DNA of 64,000 nt from Streptomyces mirabilis (GTDB lineage: Bacteria; Actinomycetota; Actinomycetes; Streptomycetales; Streptomycetaceae): contig NZ_JBCJKP010000001.1 of NCBI RefSeq assembly GCF_039503195.1, forward strand, positions 7,688,001 through 7,752,000, read 5' to 3'. The stretch's first letter is position 1. Every line of letters starts with the position of its first letter. Positions 27,582 to 36,700 of this stretch are shown here, in pieces. Below the pieces are notes generated by a model. It did no database searches and was not told the origin of the DNA. It saw nothing but the letters and a program-made list of their open reading frames with translations. The translations under genes and the position numbers were made by a program.

Positions 27582-29123
27582 ATGAGCCCCCGACGGACCC
27601 GGCTCTTCGGACGCTCCCCTCGGACCGGGTGTTCGCTGCGGACGCGACTGTTCCTCTTCGTCAGCGCCACCCTCGTCGCCGTCTGCGCCGCCATGGCCCT
27701 CACCACCGTCTTCGCCCAACGCTCCTACCTGCTCGGCAACCTGGACCAGCGCGTCACCGACGCCGCCGAGCGCAGCCAGGGCGGCCTCCAGCGCCGCAGC
27801 AGCGACGCCACGGACCTGGGGTTCCTCAACGAACGGGGACAGGCCGTCGGCACCCTCGCCGCCCGGTTCGACGAGGACGGGGGCATCCTCGCCGCCGAGG
27901 TCGTCACCCACGACGGCGGCCGGAAGACCCTGACCGCCGTCCAGCGCGCCGCCCTCGACCGCATCACCACCGACGGCTCCCTGCACACCCGTACCGTCCC
28001 GGGCCTCGGCAGCTACCGGGTGACCGCTCTCGGCGGCGACGGCGTCTCCGTCCTTACCGGGCTTCCCATGGCAGACGTACAGGACATGATCGGTCGCCTG
28101 ATCGCGGTCGAGGCCGTCGTGGCCGCCGTCGGCCTCACCGTGGCGGGCTGCGTCTGCGCCGTCGTCATACGGCGCCAACTGCGCCCCCTCGGACGGGTCG
28201 CCGCCATCGCCGTCGCGGTCTCCCGCTCCCCGCTGGGCCACGGCGAGGTCACCAGACTGATCCGGGTCCCCGAACGCGACACCGACCCCGGCAGCGAGGC
28301 CGGTCAGGTCGGTGCCGCCCTCAACCGCATGATCGACCACGTCGAGTCCTCGCTCGCCGAACGTCGGCGTGGCGAGGAGGAGATGCGCCGCAGCGAGGAA
28401 CGCATGCGCCGCTTCCTCGCCGACGCCGGCCATGAACTCCGTACCCCTCTCGCCTCCATCGCCGGATACGCGGAACTGATGAACCGCGGCACCGAACGGA
28501 TCGAACCGACCCTGGCCTGGCGCCGGGTCTCCGCCGAGTCGGCCCGGATGACCGGCCTCGTCGAGGACCTGCTGCTGCTCGCCCGGCTGGACGAGGGCCG
28601 GCCGCTGCACGCGGCCGAGGTGGACCTCGCGGCACTGGTCGCCGAGGCGGTGTGGGACGCGCGAGCCGCCGGGGACACCCACAACTGGCAGCTGGCGCTG
28701 CTGGTGGACACCCCGGCCCTGGTCGTCGGCGACGAGGCACGGCTCCACCAGGTGGTGGTCAACTTGTTGGCCAACGCCCGTGTGCATACGCCTGTTGGTA
28801 CGACCGTGGTCGCCTCGGTGGAGGCCACGGACGCATCCTGCACGATCCGCGTGCGCGACGACGGCCCCGGTATCCCGCAGCATCTGCTCCCGTCCGTCTT
28901 CGAACGCTTCACCCGGGGCGACGCCTCGCGCTCCCGCGGCAACCCGACTGAGGGCGGCTCCGGCCTCGGACTCGCCATCGCTGAGGCGGTCACCGCCGCC
29001 CACGGCGGTCGCATCCGCGTGGAGAGCGCCCCAGGTCGTACGGAGTTCACGCTCGAACTGCCCCCGGCCGACAGCATCAGGACCCCGGACCCGGCGCCCA
29101 CTCCGGCGCCCGCGTCGGCCTGA
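27582..29123 (+). CDS. Membrane sensor histidine kinase (orphan)
   Basis: A 513-residue class I kinase. The first membrane helix is LFLFVSATLVAVCAAMALTT (about 25-44). An extracytoplasmic loop of about 120 residues follows, then the second helix LIAVEAVVAAVGLTVAGCVC (about 172-192). After that come HAMP, HisKA with DAGHELRTPLASIAGYAELM (phospho-acceptor His284), the N-box VVNLLANARVHTP, G1 RDDGPGI and G2 GGSGLGLAIAEA. GGAGG precedes ATG 27582. Kinases of this type normally sit directly after a response-regulator gene; none is found upstream or downstream, so its partner must be elsewhere or lost. Confidence 0.9.
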   Translation: MSPRRTRLFGRSPRTGCSLRTRLFLFVSATLVAVCAAMALTTVFAQRSYLLGNLDQRVTDAAERSQGGLQRRSSDATDLGFLNERGQAVGTLAARFDEDGGILAAEVVTHDGGRKTLTAVQRAALDRITTDGSLHTRTVPGLGSYRVTALGGDGVSVLTGLPMADVQDMIGRLIAVEAVVAAVGLTVAGCVCAVVIRRQLRPLGRVAAIAVAVSRSPLGHGEVTRLIRVPERDTDPGSEAGQVGAALNRMIDHVESSLAERRRGEEEMRRSEERMRRFLADAGHELRTPLASIAGYAELMNRGTERIEPTLAWRRVSAESARMTGLVEDLLLLARLDEGRPLHAAEVDLAALVAEAVWDARAAGDTHNWQLALLVDTPALVVGDEARLHQVVVNLLANARVHTPVGTTVVASVEATDASCTIRVRDDGPGIPQHLLPSVFERFTRGDASRSRGNPTEGGSGLGLAIAEAVTAAHGGRIRVESAPGRTEFTLELPPADSIRTPDPAPTPAPASA

Positions 29124-29195
29124 AGCCCGACCACCCTCCGCGCCGCCCCTCGGCGACCTTGTGTTGCCTGTGCGGCCTGTGCGTGAGCCATGAAG

Positions 29196-29238
29196 GTCAA
29201 CGAAATTGTTGACACTTCCTTCGGTGGCGACATACGTT
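29196..29238 (+). promoter_or_regulatory. Consensus promoter overlapped by a GTCAAC/GTTGAC operator
   Basis: TTGACA (29209-29214), 18 bases, then TACGTT (29233-29238) form a near-consensus housekeeping promoter. GTCAAC (29196-29201) and GTTGAC (29208-29213) form a perfect dyad over the -35 element, a typical repressor layout. No intact gene follows for over 1 kb. Confidence 0.55.
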
Positions 29239-29451
29239 CGCACGCGCTGGATCGGGCATCAGGTCACGGTGTGCGCCAAGCGCGGGTGACGGAACAACGG
29301 CCCGCCCCGGCGCCCGGAAGGGAGCGGTTCGTTGTCGTCGGCCAGGCCCTCCCTCCGCCGCACTTCGGGTTCACCTCGGGCTGCTCCCCCGGAGTCGTGT
29401 GCGCCCAGCCATCCGTCCCGGACGTGCCCACGACGAAGGGATCCAGCGACG

Positions 29452-29640
29452 ATGACCGAGCTCGGCAGCGGGGACACCGGGGAGCGCGCGGCAATGGAGC
29501 CGCAGTCGCAGACGGGCAGTTCGGGGCAGGGCGGCGGCGCGACCCAGGAGCACGTCCACTCCCTCATCCGCACGCCCAACGGCAACGACTACGGGAGGGA
29601 GCTTCTTCGACAGCACTGTCTGACGTCACCCCACCTCGGT
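29452..29640 (+). pseudogene. Truncated open frame behind the 29209 promoter
   Basis: ATG 29452 begins MTELGSGDTGERAAMEPQSQ, and the frame continues through HVHSLIRTPNGNDYGRELLR to about residue 60 with plausible composition. It then enters a hairpin, AT-richer DNA and the LacI-operator triplet, where the translation becomes repetitive (VKRLHVKRLHVKRLQ) and meaningless. I do not recognise the protein. It reads as the start of a gene whose remainder was deleted. It could also be a short real peptide gene. Confidence 0.35.
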
Positions 29641-29645
29641 GACGT
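29623..29645. repeat. 8-bp inverted repeat ACGTCACC/GGTGACGT
   Basis: Perfect arms at 29623-29630 and 29638-29645 around a seven-base spacer, located at the point where the 29452 frame loses coding character. It could be an operator or a weak terminator. Confidence 0.45.
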
Positions 29646-29748
29646 GACCGACTCGGGTGGTCTCTCAGTCATAGGAAAATCGGTACCTGAGTGGTTTCTC
29701 CGTCATGGCGAGGGCCGCACCCGTTGTCAGGGGATGTGGCCCTCGTGC

Positions 29749-29793
29749 GTGAAGCGCTTACATGTGAAGCGCTTACACGTGAAGCGTTTACAG
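29749..29793 (+). promoter_or_regulatory. Three tandem 15-bp LacI-type operators
   Basis: GTGAAGCGCTTACAT, GTGAAGCGCTTACAC and GTGAAGCGTTTACAG lie head to tail at 29749-29763, 29764-29778 and 29779-29793. Each holds an AAGCGCTT-like palindromic core of the LacI/GalR class. Exact tandem triplication of such operators is unusual. Confidence 0.6.
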
Positions 29794-29825
29794 AGGTGGT
29801 CGTGCGCGCTAACGTCCACATGAGG

Positions 29826-29839
29826 TGGGAGCGCTCCCA
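29826..29839. promoter_or_regulatory. CebR box (cellulose-utilisation operator)
   Basis: TGGGAGCGCTCCCA is an exact match to the 14-bp CebR operator described for Streptomyces cellulose and cello-oligosaccharide genes. A weaker relative, GGGAGTTGCTCCC, lies at 29861-29873. No intact cellulase or ceb gene follows. Confidence 0.75.
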
Positions 29840-29949
29840 TGCGGCGGACCGGAACCCGCCGGGAGTTGCTCCCGCCTCACCTCGCATTCCCGCGACATCG
29901 AGCGAAGGACCTTCCTGTGCCGGCAGGACGGGCTGACCGACACCGGTGA

Positions 29950-30057
29950 GATCAAACCGGTGAACCCGGCCTGCACGGGAGGAGCGCGACCTTCGGGTAC
30001 GTCGTCTCGGGCTCCGGCGGTGATCCCGCGACCGCGCTTCCCTGCCAGGTCGGTTGA
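29950..30057 (+). pseudogene. C-terminal remnant of a secreted carbohydrate-binding protein (CBM2-like, tentative)
   Basis: A 35-codon frame ends ATFGYVVSGSGGDPATALPC-QVG-stop (30055-30057). The pattern TFGY-V-GSG--P--LPC resembles the last strands and terminal cysteine of CBM2-type modules on Streptomyces cellulases. It is preceded in frame by a stop (29947-29949) and followed 10 bases later by a 12-bp hairpin terminator. With the CebR box upstream, this suggests a cellulase-like gene that lost nearly all its body. The family assignment rests on a short match and is uncertain. Confidence 0.4.
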
Positions 30058-30067
30058 GCGGCTCTGG

Positions 30068-30105
30068 GCGGACCGGGTGGGTGGTGTGGAACTCACCCGG
30101 TCCGC
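30068..30105 (+). terminator. Hairpin terminator after the relic
   Basis: GCGGACCGGGTG (30068-30079) pairs perfectly with CACCCGGTCCGC (30094-30105). Confidence 0.65.
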
Positions 30106-30138
30106 GAGCCCGGGCGGGCGAGGGGGGTGCTGCCCGGG

Positions 30139-30182
30139 TTGGGGGTCCCCCTGCTCGAGCGCAGCCGAGATTGTGGGGGAGC
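30139..30182 (+). repeat. Common Streptomyces intergenic repeat (GCTCGAGCG..CCGAGA type)
   Basis: Reads GGGGGTCCCCCTGCTCGAGC, then GCAGCCGAGATTGTGGGGGA. Sequences of the form TCCCCC-GCTCGAGCGAAGCCGAGA-GGGGGA recur in many Streptomyces genomes. Only this copy is seen in the window. Confidence 0.6.
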
Positions 30183-30207
30183 GTGGCTTGTGACGACCTA
30201 GGCGTGC

Positions 30208-30264
30208 GACAACGTTGTCTGATGGTCTGTACATGACTCTACCGCCTCAACCGACAACGATGTC
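30208..30264. promoter_or_regulatory. Paired GACAACGTTGTC operators of the first GH92 gene
   Basis: Perfect palindrome GACAACGTTGTC at 30208-30219, and GACAACGATGTC (one mismatch) at 30253-30264, centres 45 bp apart. The same perfect 12-mer is upstream of the second GH92 gene at 37635-37646. This is a LacI-family style operator. Confidence 0.65.
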
Positions 30265-30432
30265 AAGAGAGTTGGGGGACCACAGCGGGGCGCGTTGCGC
30301 CATAGGGGTGTGCGCCGAGCGTGCCTGTGGGGGCGCACGCGGTCTTCCGTGGTACCCGTGGCGCACGTTACTGTCCCTGCGGCTTGTGCGACCTGCGGTG
30401 CGCGACCCGTCCGAAGGAGGAGGGGCCGCGTC

Positions 30433-33400
30433 ATGCGTTTCCGTCCGTCATTCGTCCTGCTCGCCGTCGCCCTGGCGGCCGCCGGGATCACCCCCGCCGT
30501 CACCCCCGCGGCGGCCGCCACCGCCGCACCCGACCTCGTCCGGGACCCCACCACCTACGTCGACCCGCTCATCGGCACCAAGAACGGCGGCAACGTCTTC
30601 CCCGGAGCCGTCGTCCCCTTCGGCATGCTCTCCTGGAGCCCCGAGAACACCCGCGGCGACTCCACCCGGACGGCCGCGCCCGGCGGTTACCAGTACGACG
30701 CCACCCGCATCAGGGGCTTCAGCCTCACCCACATGTCCGGCACGGGCTGCGCGGGCGGCAGCGGCGACATCCCCTTCTTCCCGTACGCCGGTGAGGTCAC
30801 GTCCTCCCCGGCGAGCGACACCAAGGACGCGGTGTACGCGGCCGACTTCGCGCACACCGAGGAGACCGCCGAGCCCGGCCACTACAAGGTCGGCCTCGCC
30901 TCCGGCGTCACCGCCGACCTCACCGCGACCGCGCGCACCGGCTCGGGCCGCTTCACCTTCCCCGCCGACAAACCCGCCTCGCTCCTGGTCCGCACTGCGA
31001 ACTCCGAGGTAGGGTCCACCGATTCGACCCTGAAGATCGACCCGGCGACCCGCACGGTCTCCGGGTCCGTCACCTCCGGGAACTTCTGCGGCTACCTCGA
31101 CCCCGAAGGTCAACGCGCCTACTACACGCTCTACTTCACCGCCCGCTTCGACCGCGACTTCCAGTCGACCGGCACCTGGCAGGACGACAGGCTGAGCCCG
31201 GGGTCCACGGAGGCGAGCGGCGGCACCGGCGGCTTCGGGAACGGCGGCCGTCCCGTCGCGGGCAAGGGCGCTGGCGGCTATGTGGAGTTCGAGCCCGGCG
31301 CCGACCCCGTGAACGTCAAGGTCGGCATCTCGTACGTCAGCCAGGCGGGTGCCGCCGCCAACCTCGCGGCCGAGAACCCGCAGTCCCGCTCCTTCGCCTC
31401 GGTCCAGGACGCCGCCCATCGGGCCTGGCGCGACCAGCTCGGCGCGATCAGGGTCGGCGGCGGCAGCGACAGCGACCGCACCACCTTCTACACCGCGCTC
31501 TACCACGCCCTCCTGCACCCGAACGTCATCAGTGACGCCGACCGCAGGTACCGGGGCCCCGACGACAAGGTCCATGTCGTCGGCCGTGGCCACCGGGCCC
31601 AGTACGGCACCTTCTCCGGCTGGGACGTCTACCGCTCCCAGGTCCAGCTGCTGACCCTGCTCAGCCCGGACACCGGCTCCGACATCGCGCAGTCGTTGCT
31701 CGAACTCGCCCGGCAGAACGGCGGCGTCTGGGACCGCTGGCTGCACGGCGCGAGCGGCACCCATGTCATGAACGGCGACCCGTCCCCGACCGCGCTCGCC
31801 GGCATCCGGGCCTTCGGCGGCACCGACTTCGACCTGCGCGGCGCGCTGGACTCGCTGGTCAGGGCGGCGACCGTGCCGACCGAGGGCGACCTCTCCTCCT
31901 CGGGCAAGCCGGTCCTGTCCGTCGGACAGCGGCCGTCGCTCGACAAGTACCTCAAGCAGCACTACATGCCGTCCGTGTCCAACGCCTGGGGCGGCGCGGC
32001 CGAGACCCTCGAGATGTCCGGCGCGGACTTCGCGCTCTCCCAGCTCGCCACGGCGGCCGGGAAGAAGCAGACGGCCGCCGACTTCGCCCAGCGCTCCCAG
32101 TGGTGGCAGAACAACTTCAACATCGCGGCCGACCCGAGCGGTGGCTACGTCGCGGGCCGCAAGGCGGACGGCAGCTGGGTCACCGGCTTCACCCCGGCGA
32201 CCGGCAACGGATTCGTGGAGGGTACGGCCGCCCAGTACACCTGGATGGTGCAGCACAACCCGGCCGGGCTCTTCGCCGCGATGGGCGGCCGGGACAAGGC
32301 ACTCGACCGCCTCGACACCTTCTTCCACAACGCCGACGGCAGCTGGGCCCTCACGGGCAACGGCGGCGACAAGTCGGAGCTGGACAACGAGCCCTCGATC
32401 AACGTGCCCTACCTGTACGCCTACGCGGGCGCGCCCTGCAGGACGCAGGAGACCGTCCGCGCCGCGATGACGGGGTTGTGGTCGACCCAGCCGGGCGGCA
32501 TCCCCGGGAACGACGACCTGGGGGAGATGTCGTCCTGGTACGTCTTCTCCGCGCTCGGCATGTATCCGCAGGTCCCCTCCCGCGCCGAACTCGTCCTCGC
32601 CTCACCGCTGTTCACCCGGGTGGAGATCAACCGGCCCGGCGGCAACGACATCGAGATCCACGCGAACGGCGCCGCCGCCGACGCCCCGTACGTGCAGTCG
32701 CTGAAGGTCGACGGCCGTACCAGCGACCGCCCTTGGCTCCCCGCCTCCTTCGTCCGCGACGGCGGCACGCTCGACTACATCCTCTCCGGCACCCCGAACC
32801 GCACCTGGGGCAGTGACCCGGCGGCCGCCCCGCCGTCCTTCCGCGAGGGCGAGCAGCCGTACCAGATCGGTGTCGGGCCGACCACGGCGACGCTCGCACC
32901 CGGCGGCAGCACGAAGCTCGACATCCGTGCCCTCGCGCTGAGCGGCGGCACCGGCCCCGAGGTCCGCTTCAAGGTGGACACCCCGGCCGGCGTGACCGCG
33001 ACCCCCGCCGAGGGCACCGTGACCGACGGCGCCCAGGAGATCACCCTGTCCGCCGGTGACACCGCCCAGCAGGGCTTCTACGACGTCAAGGTCACCGTGA
33101 CGTCGGCCGCCACCTCGTACGAACAACCGGTGGCCCTGACCGTCGCGGCGCCCGGCTCCCTCCTGGCCGCCTACAACAACACCGGTGTCTCCGACGACAC
33201 CGGCGACCACGACGAGGCCGACTACGACGGCGGCGGCTGGAGCTACTCCCGTCAGGCCCTCGCCGCCGCCGGCCTGACCCCCGGCACCCAGGGCACCGTG
33301 GACGGCCTCACCTACACCTGGCCCGACTCTCCCACCGGCCGTCCCGACAACGCCTCGGCGACCGCCCAGAGCATCGAACTGGCCCACCCGGCAGACCGGT

Positions 33401-33714
33401 TGTCCTTCATCGGCAGTGCGGTCAACGGCAACCAGCAGACCCATGCGACCGTCACCTACACCGACGGCAGCACGGACTCCGTCGACCTCTCCTTCACCGA
33501 CTGGACCGTCGGCGGCGGAGGCGGCACCGTCCAGTACGGCAACGAGACCGTCGCCAGGACCGCGTACCGCAATGTCGCGGGCGCAGACAAGGACCCGGTG
33601 GCTGCGTACGTCTTCGCCACCAAGCCCTTCCAGGCCCCGTCCGGGAAGACCGTCAAGAGCGTGCGGCTGCCGGACAACGCGGATCTGCACGTGTTCACCG
33701 TCGCGGTGAGCTGA
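30433..33714 (+). CDS. Secreted GH92 alpha-1,2-mannosidase
   Basis: A 1093-residue secreted glycosidase. It has a signal peptide at 1-30 (VLLAVALAAAGITPAVTPAA). The GH92 body spans about residues 38-800: YVDPLIGTKNGGNVFPGAVV, FSLTHMSGTGCAGGSGDIPF, WDVYRSQVQLLTLLSP and GNDDLGEMSSWYVFSALGMY, with Glu698 as expected acid. GH92 enzymes are calcium-dependent, inverting alpha-mannosidases acting on N-glycans and fungal mannan. The last 150 residues (SLLAAYNNTGVSDDTGDHDE onward) form a separate NPCBM-like or jelly-roll accessory domain. GGAGG precedes ATG 30433. It is convergent with the second GH92 gene. Confidence 0.92.
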   Translation: MRFRPSFVLLAVALAAAGITPAVTPAAAATAAPDLVRDPTTYVDPLIGTKNGGNVFPGAVVPFGMLSWSPENTRGDSTRTAAPGGYQYDATRIRGFSLTHMSGTGCAGGSGDIPFFPYAGEVTSSPASDTKDAVYAADFAHTEETAEPGHYKVGLASGVTADLTATARTGSGRFTFPADKPASLLVRTANSEVGSTDSTLKIDPATRTVSGSVTSGNFCGYLDPEGQRAYYTLYFTARFDRDFQSTGTWQDDRLSPGSTEASGGTGGFGNGGRPVAGKGAGGYVEFEPGADPVNVKVGISYVSQAGAAANLAAENPQSRSFASVQDAAHRAWRDQLGAIRVGGGSDSDRTTFYTALYHALLHPNVISDADRRYRGPDDKVHVVGRGHRAQYGTFSGWDVYRSQVQLLTLLSPDTGSDIAQSLLELARQNGGVWDRWLHGASGTHVMNGDPSPTALAGIRAFGGTDFDLRGALDSLVRAATVPTEGDLSSSGKPVLSVGQRPSLDKYLKQHYMPSVSNAWGGAAETLEMSGADFALSQLATAAGKKQTAADFAQRSQWWQNNFNIAADPSGGYVAGRKADGSWVTGFTPATGNGFVEGTAAQYTWMVQHNPAGLFAAMGGRDKALDRLDTFFHNADGSWALTGNGGDKSELDNEPSINVPYLYAYAGAPCRTQETVRAAMTGLWSTQPGGIPGNDDLGEMSSWYVFSALGMYPQVPSRAELVLASPLFTRVEINRPGGNDIEIHANGAAADAPYVQSLKVDGRTSDRPWLPASFVRDGGTLDYILSGTPNRTWGSDPAAAPPSFREGEQPYQIGVGPTTATLAPGGSTKLDIRALALSGGTGPEVRFKVDTPAGVTATPAEGTVTDGAQEITLSAGDTAQQGFYDVKVTVTSAATSYEQPVALTVAAPGSLLAAYNNTGVSDDTGDHDEADYDGGGWSYSRQALAAAGLTPGTQGTVDGLTYTWPDSPTGRPDNASATAQSIELAHPADRLSFIGSAVNGNQQTHATVTYTDGSTDSVDLSFTDWTVGGGGGTVQYGNETVARTAYRNVAGADKDPVAAYVFATKPFQAPSGKTVKSVRLPDNADLHVFTVAVS

Positions 33715-33731
33715 GACCCCGGCCGCACAGC

Positions 33732-33767
33732 GGGGCGGGCGCGGAGAGTGATCTCCGCGCCCGCCCC
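33732..33767. terminator. Bidirectional terminator between the GH92 genes
   Basis: A perfect 16-bp stem (33732-33747 with 33752-33767) with a GTGA loop lies between the two convergent stops. Confidence 0.88.
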
Positions 33768-33782
33768 GCCCGTATGAGGGTG

Positions 33783-36700
33783 TCAGCCCAGCAGTTCCAC
33801 CTCCGCGAGCGTCGCCTCGCTGTCGAGGACCAGGCGGTAGTGCGCGTACGAGCCCGGATGCGCGACCGAGAACACCCGGGTCTGCTTGTCCCAGGTGAAG
33901 GACTCGCCGGAGCGCTTGTCGAGGTCGGTCCACGTGGTGCCGTCGGAGGAGCCCTGCAGGACCCAGCCCCCCGGGGCCTTGGTGTGGTCCGCGGACGAGG
34001 TCAGGGTGTACTGAACCCCCTTGGCCGCGGTGGACGTCGGCAGGTCGACCGAGGTGACCGTGGCGTCCGTCGCCGAGGTGTTGTCGAAGAGCGCGCCGTC
34101 ACCCTTGAGGACGTCCGCGCGGGGCGCGGGCACCTTGTCGTCCTGGGTGATCGAAACGGGCGCCGCGTCCTTGCCCGTGCCCCATGAGGACGGCTTGGGG
34201 CCCATGTCGAACTCCAGCACGCCACCACGGGAGATGAGCGAGTGGGGGAGCGAAGTCGACGTCCAGCGCGTGCCGTTGAACTTGACGCCCTGCACGTACA
34301 CGTTCTGCGCGCTGTTCCTCGGCGCCTTGACGACCAGGTCCTTGCCGTTCTCCAGGTGCACGGTCGCCTTGGTGAACAGCGGGGAGCCTATCGCGTATTC
34401 GCCGCTGCCCATCACCAGCGGGTAGAAGCCGAGCGAGGAGAAGAGGTACCAGGCGGACTGCTCGCCGTTGTCCTCGTCGCCGTGATAGCCCTGCCCGATC
34501 TCGCTGCCGGTGTAGAGGCGGGAGAGGACCTCGCGGATGTTCTTCTGCGTCTTCCAGGGCTGACCCGCCGCGTCGTACATGTAGTTCACGTGGTGGGCCA
34601 CCTGGTTGGAGTGCCCGTACATGCCCATCCGTACGTCACGCGCCTCGGTCATCTCATGGATGACCCCGCCGTAGGAGCCCACGAAGTCCGGCGAGGCCGT
34701 CTCGGGGGTGGCGAAGTACGCGTCGAGCTTCTGGGCCAGCCCGCTCCGGCCGCCGTACAGGTTGGCGAGGCCCCGTGAGTCCTGCGGTGCGGTGAAGGCG
34801 TACCCCCAGCCGTTCGTCTCGGTGTAGTCGTAGCCCCACACACGCGGGTCGTACTTCGAGGAGTCGAGACGCCAGTTGCCCTGCGCGTCGCGGCCCTGGA
34901 AGAACCCGGCCTTCGAGTCGAAGAGGTTCACGTAGTCCTGGGCCCGGTTGAGGAAGTACGCGGACTCCTCCTGGTAGCGCTTCTTGCCGGTCTTCTTGTA
35001 GAGGGCCTGGCCCATCTCGGCGATGCCGTAGTCGTTGACGTAGCCCTCCATCGCCCACGAGAGGCCCTCGCCGGTGGCGGTGCTGGTGTAGCCGAGGAAG
35101 GGGGACGTCGACATGCCCTTGCGGCCCACGCCGGAGGCCGGCGGGACGACGGTCGCGTTCTTCAGGGCGGCGTCGTAGGCCGCCTCCGCGTCGAAGTCCA
35201 CGCCCTTGACGTACGCGTCCGCGAACGCCACGTCCGAGGACGTGCCGGTCATCAGGTCCGCGTACCCGGGGGAGGACCAGCGCGAGGTCCAGCCGCCGTC
35301 CTTGTACTGCTGCACGAACCCGTCCACCATCTCACCCGCCTGAGAGGGTGTCAGGAATGAGTACGCCGGCCAGGTCGTCCGATAGGTGTCCCAGAAGCCG
35401 TTGTTGACGTACACCTTGCCGTCGACGATCTTCGCACCGGTGTGGGTGGGGGTGTCGGGGCCGGGCATGGCGGAGAACGGCGAGGCGTACTCGTACTTCG
35501 AACCGACCTTCTCGAAGCCGGAGTTGGGGTACAGGTAGAGCCGGTACATGCTGGAGTACAGCGTGGTCAGCTGGTCCGGCGTCGCACCCTCGACCTCGAC
35601 CTTGCCGAACAGCTTGTCCCACGTCTTGCGCGCCCGCTCCTTGACGGTCCCGAACGAGGTGCCGTCGGGGATCTCCTGGCGCAGGTTGTCCTTGGCCTGG
35701 TCGATGCTGATGAGGGAGGTCGCCAGGCGCAGGGTGACCGTGTGGTCGGCGCCGGGCTTGAACTTCAGGTATCCCTTGACGCCGGACGAGCCGCTGTCCG
35801 TCACCGGCGCGTCGAACACCCCGTAGACGAAGAGCCGGGTCGCACCCGTCGACAGCCCGGACTTCACGTCCGAGTACCCGGTGACGATCCCGTTGTCCTT
35901 GTCGAGCGTGAGGCCCGCCTGCTCGGTCACGTTGTCGAAGAGCACGCTCGCGTCCTCACCCGGATAGGTGAAGCGCAGGGCCGCGGCATGGTCGGTGGGC
36001 GCCATCTCCGCCTTGAGACCGTTCTCGAAGGTCACCCCGTAGTAGTACGGGCGCGCGGTCTCGTTCTCGTGCCGGAACGCGAGCGCGCGGGCGGTGCGGC
36101 CGGTGTCCGGAGTGCCCGAGGCGGCCGAGGGCATCACCTGGAAGGTCTGCCGGTCACCCATCCACGGGCTCGGCTCGTGGCTCGCGCTGAACGCCTCGAT
36201 GGTCGGCAGGTTGTCCGCGTTGTTCGCTCGCGCGTAGTCGTACAGCCAGCTCAGTGAGCCCGCGTTGGTCACCGGCGTCCAGAAGTTGAAGCCGTGGGGG
36301 AGGGCTGTCGCCGGGAAGTTGTTGCCGCGCGAGAAGCCCCCGCTGGAGTTGGTGCCGCGGGTGGTCAGCGCGTAGTCGGCCAGATGCGCCTTGGGCTTCT
36401 CGGGAGCCACGGTCTTCAGCGCCACGTCGTCCAGCCAGCCGCGGAACTTCGCCGGGCCCTGCGGGGAGTCGTACGCGAGGAGTATCCGGTCGACGGTCTT
36501 CCCGGCCGCGACCGAACCGATCCGCGAGGCGACGTTGTTCCACTGGTTGACGTACAGCCCCTTGGCCGCGCCCTGCCCCTGCGGCGTCAGCGCGAACCCG
36601 TGCTGGTCGACCGCGTTCAGGTCACTCAGATAGGTGCCGTCCGTGAACGCCAGGTCCACCGACACGTTCGTGGCGTCGTAGTCCCGGTCGCCGTCCGCCA

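Larger units (their letters stand above)
29124..30432. other. 1.3-kb gene-poor regulatory island
   Basis: No intact gene is present. In order it holds a strong promoter with an operator (29196-29238), a broken frame (29452-29640), an inverted repeat (29623-29645), three tandem LacI-type operators (29749-29793), a CebR box (29826-29839), a secreted-protein tail (29950-30057), a terminator (30068-30105), a common Streptomyces repeat (30139-30182) and two operators for the downstream mannosidase gene (30208-30264). Confidence 0.7.

Noticed and set aside
29190..29642. Forward open frame beginning MKVNEIVDTSFGG
   Set aside because: Its ATG lies upstream of, and within, the TTGACA promoter/operator dyad, and the later product is Arg/Pro/Gly noise.
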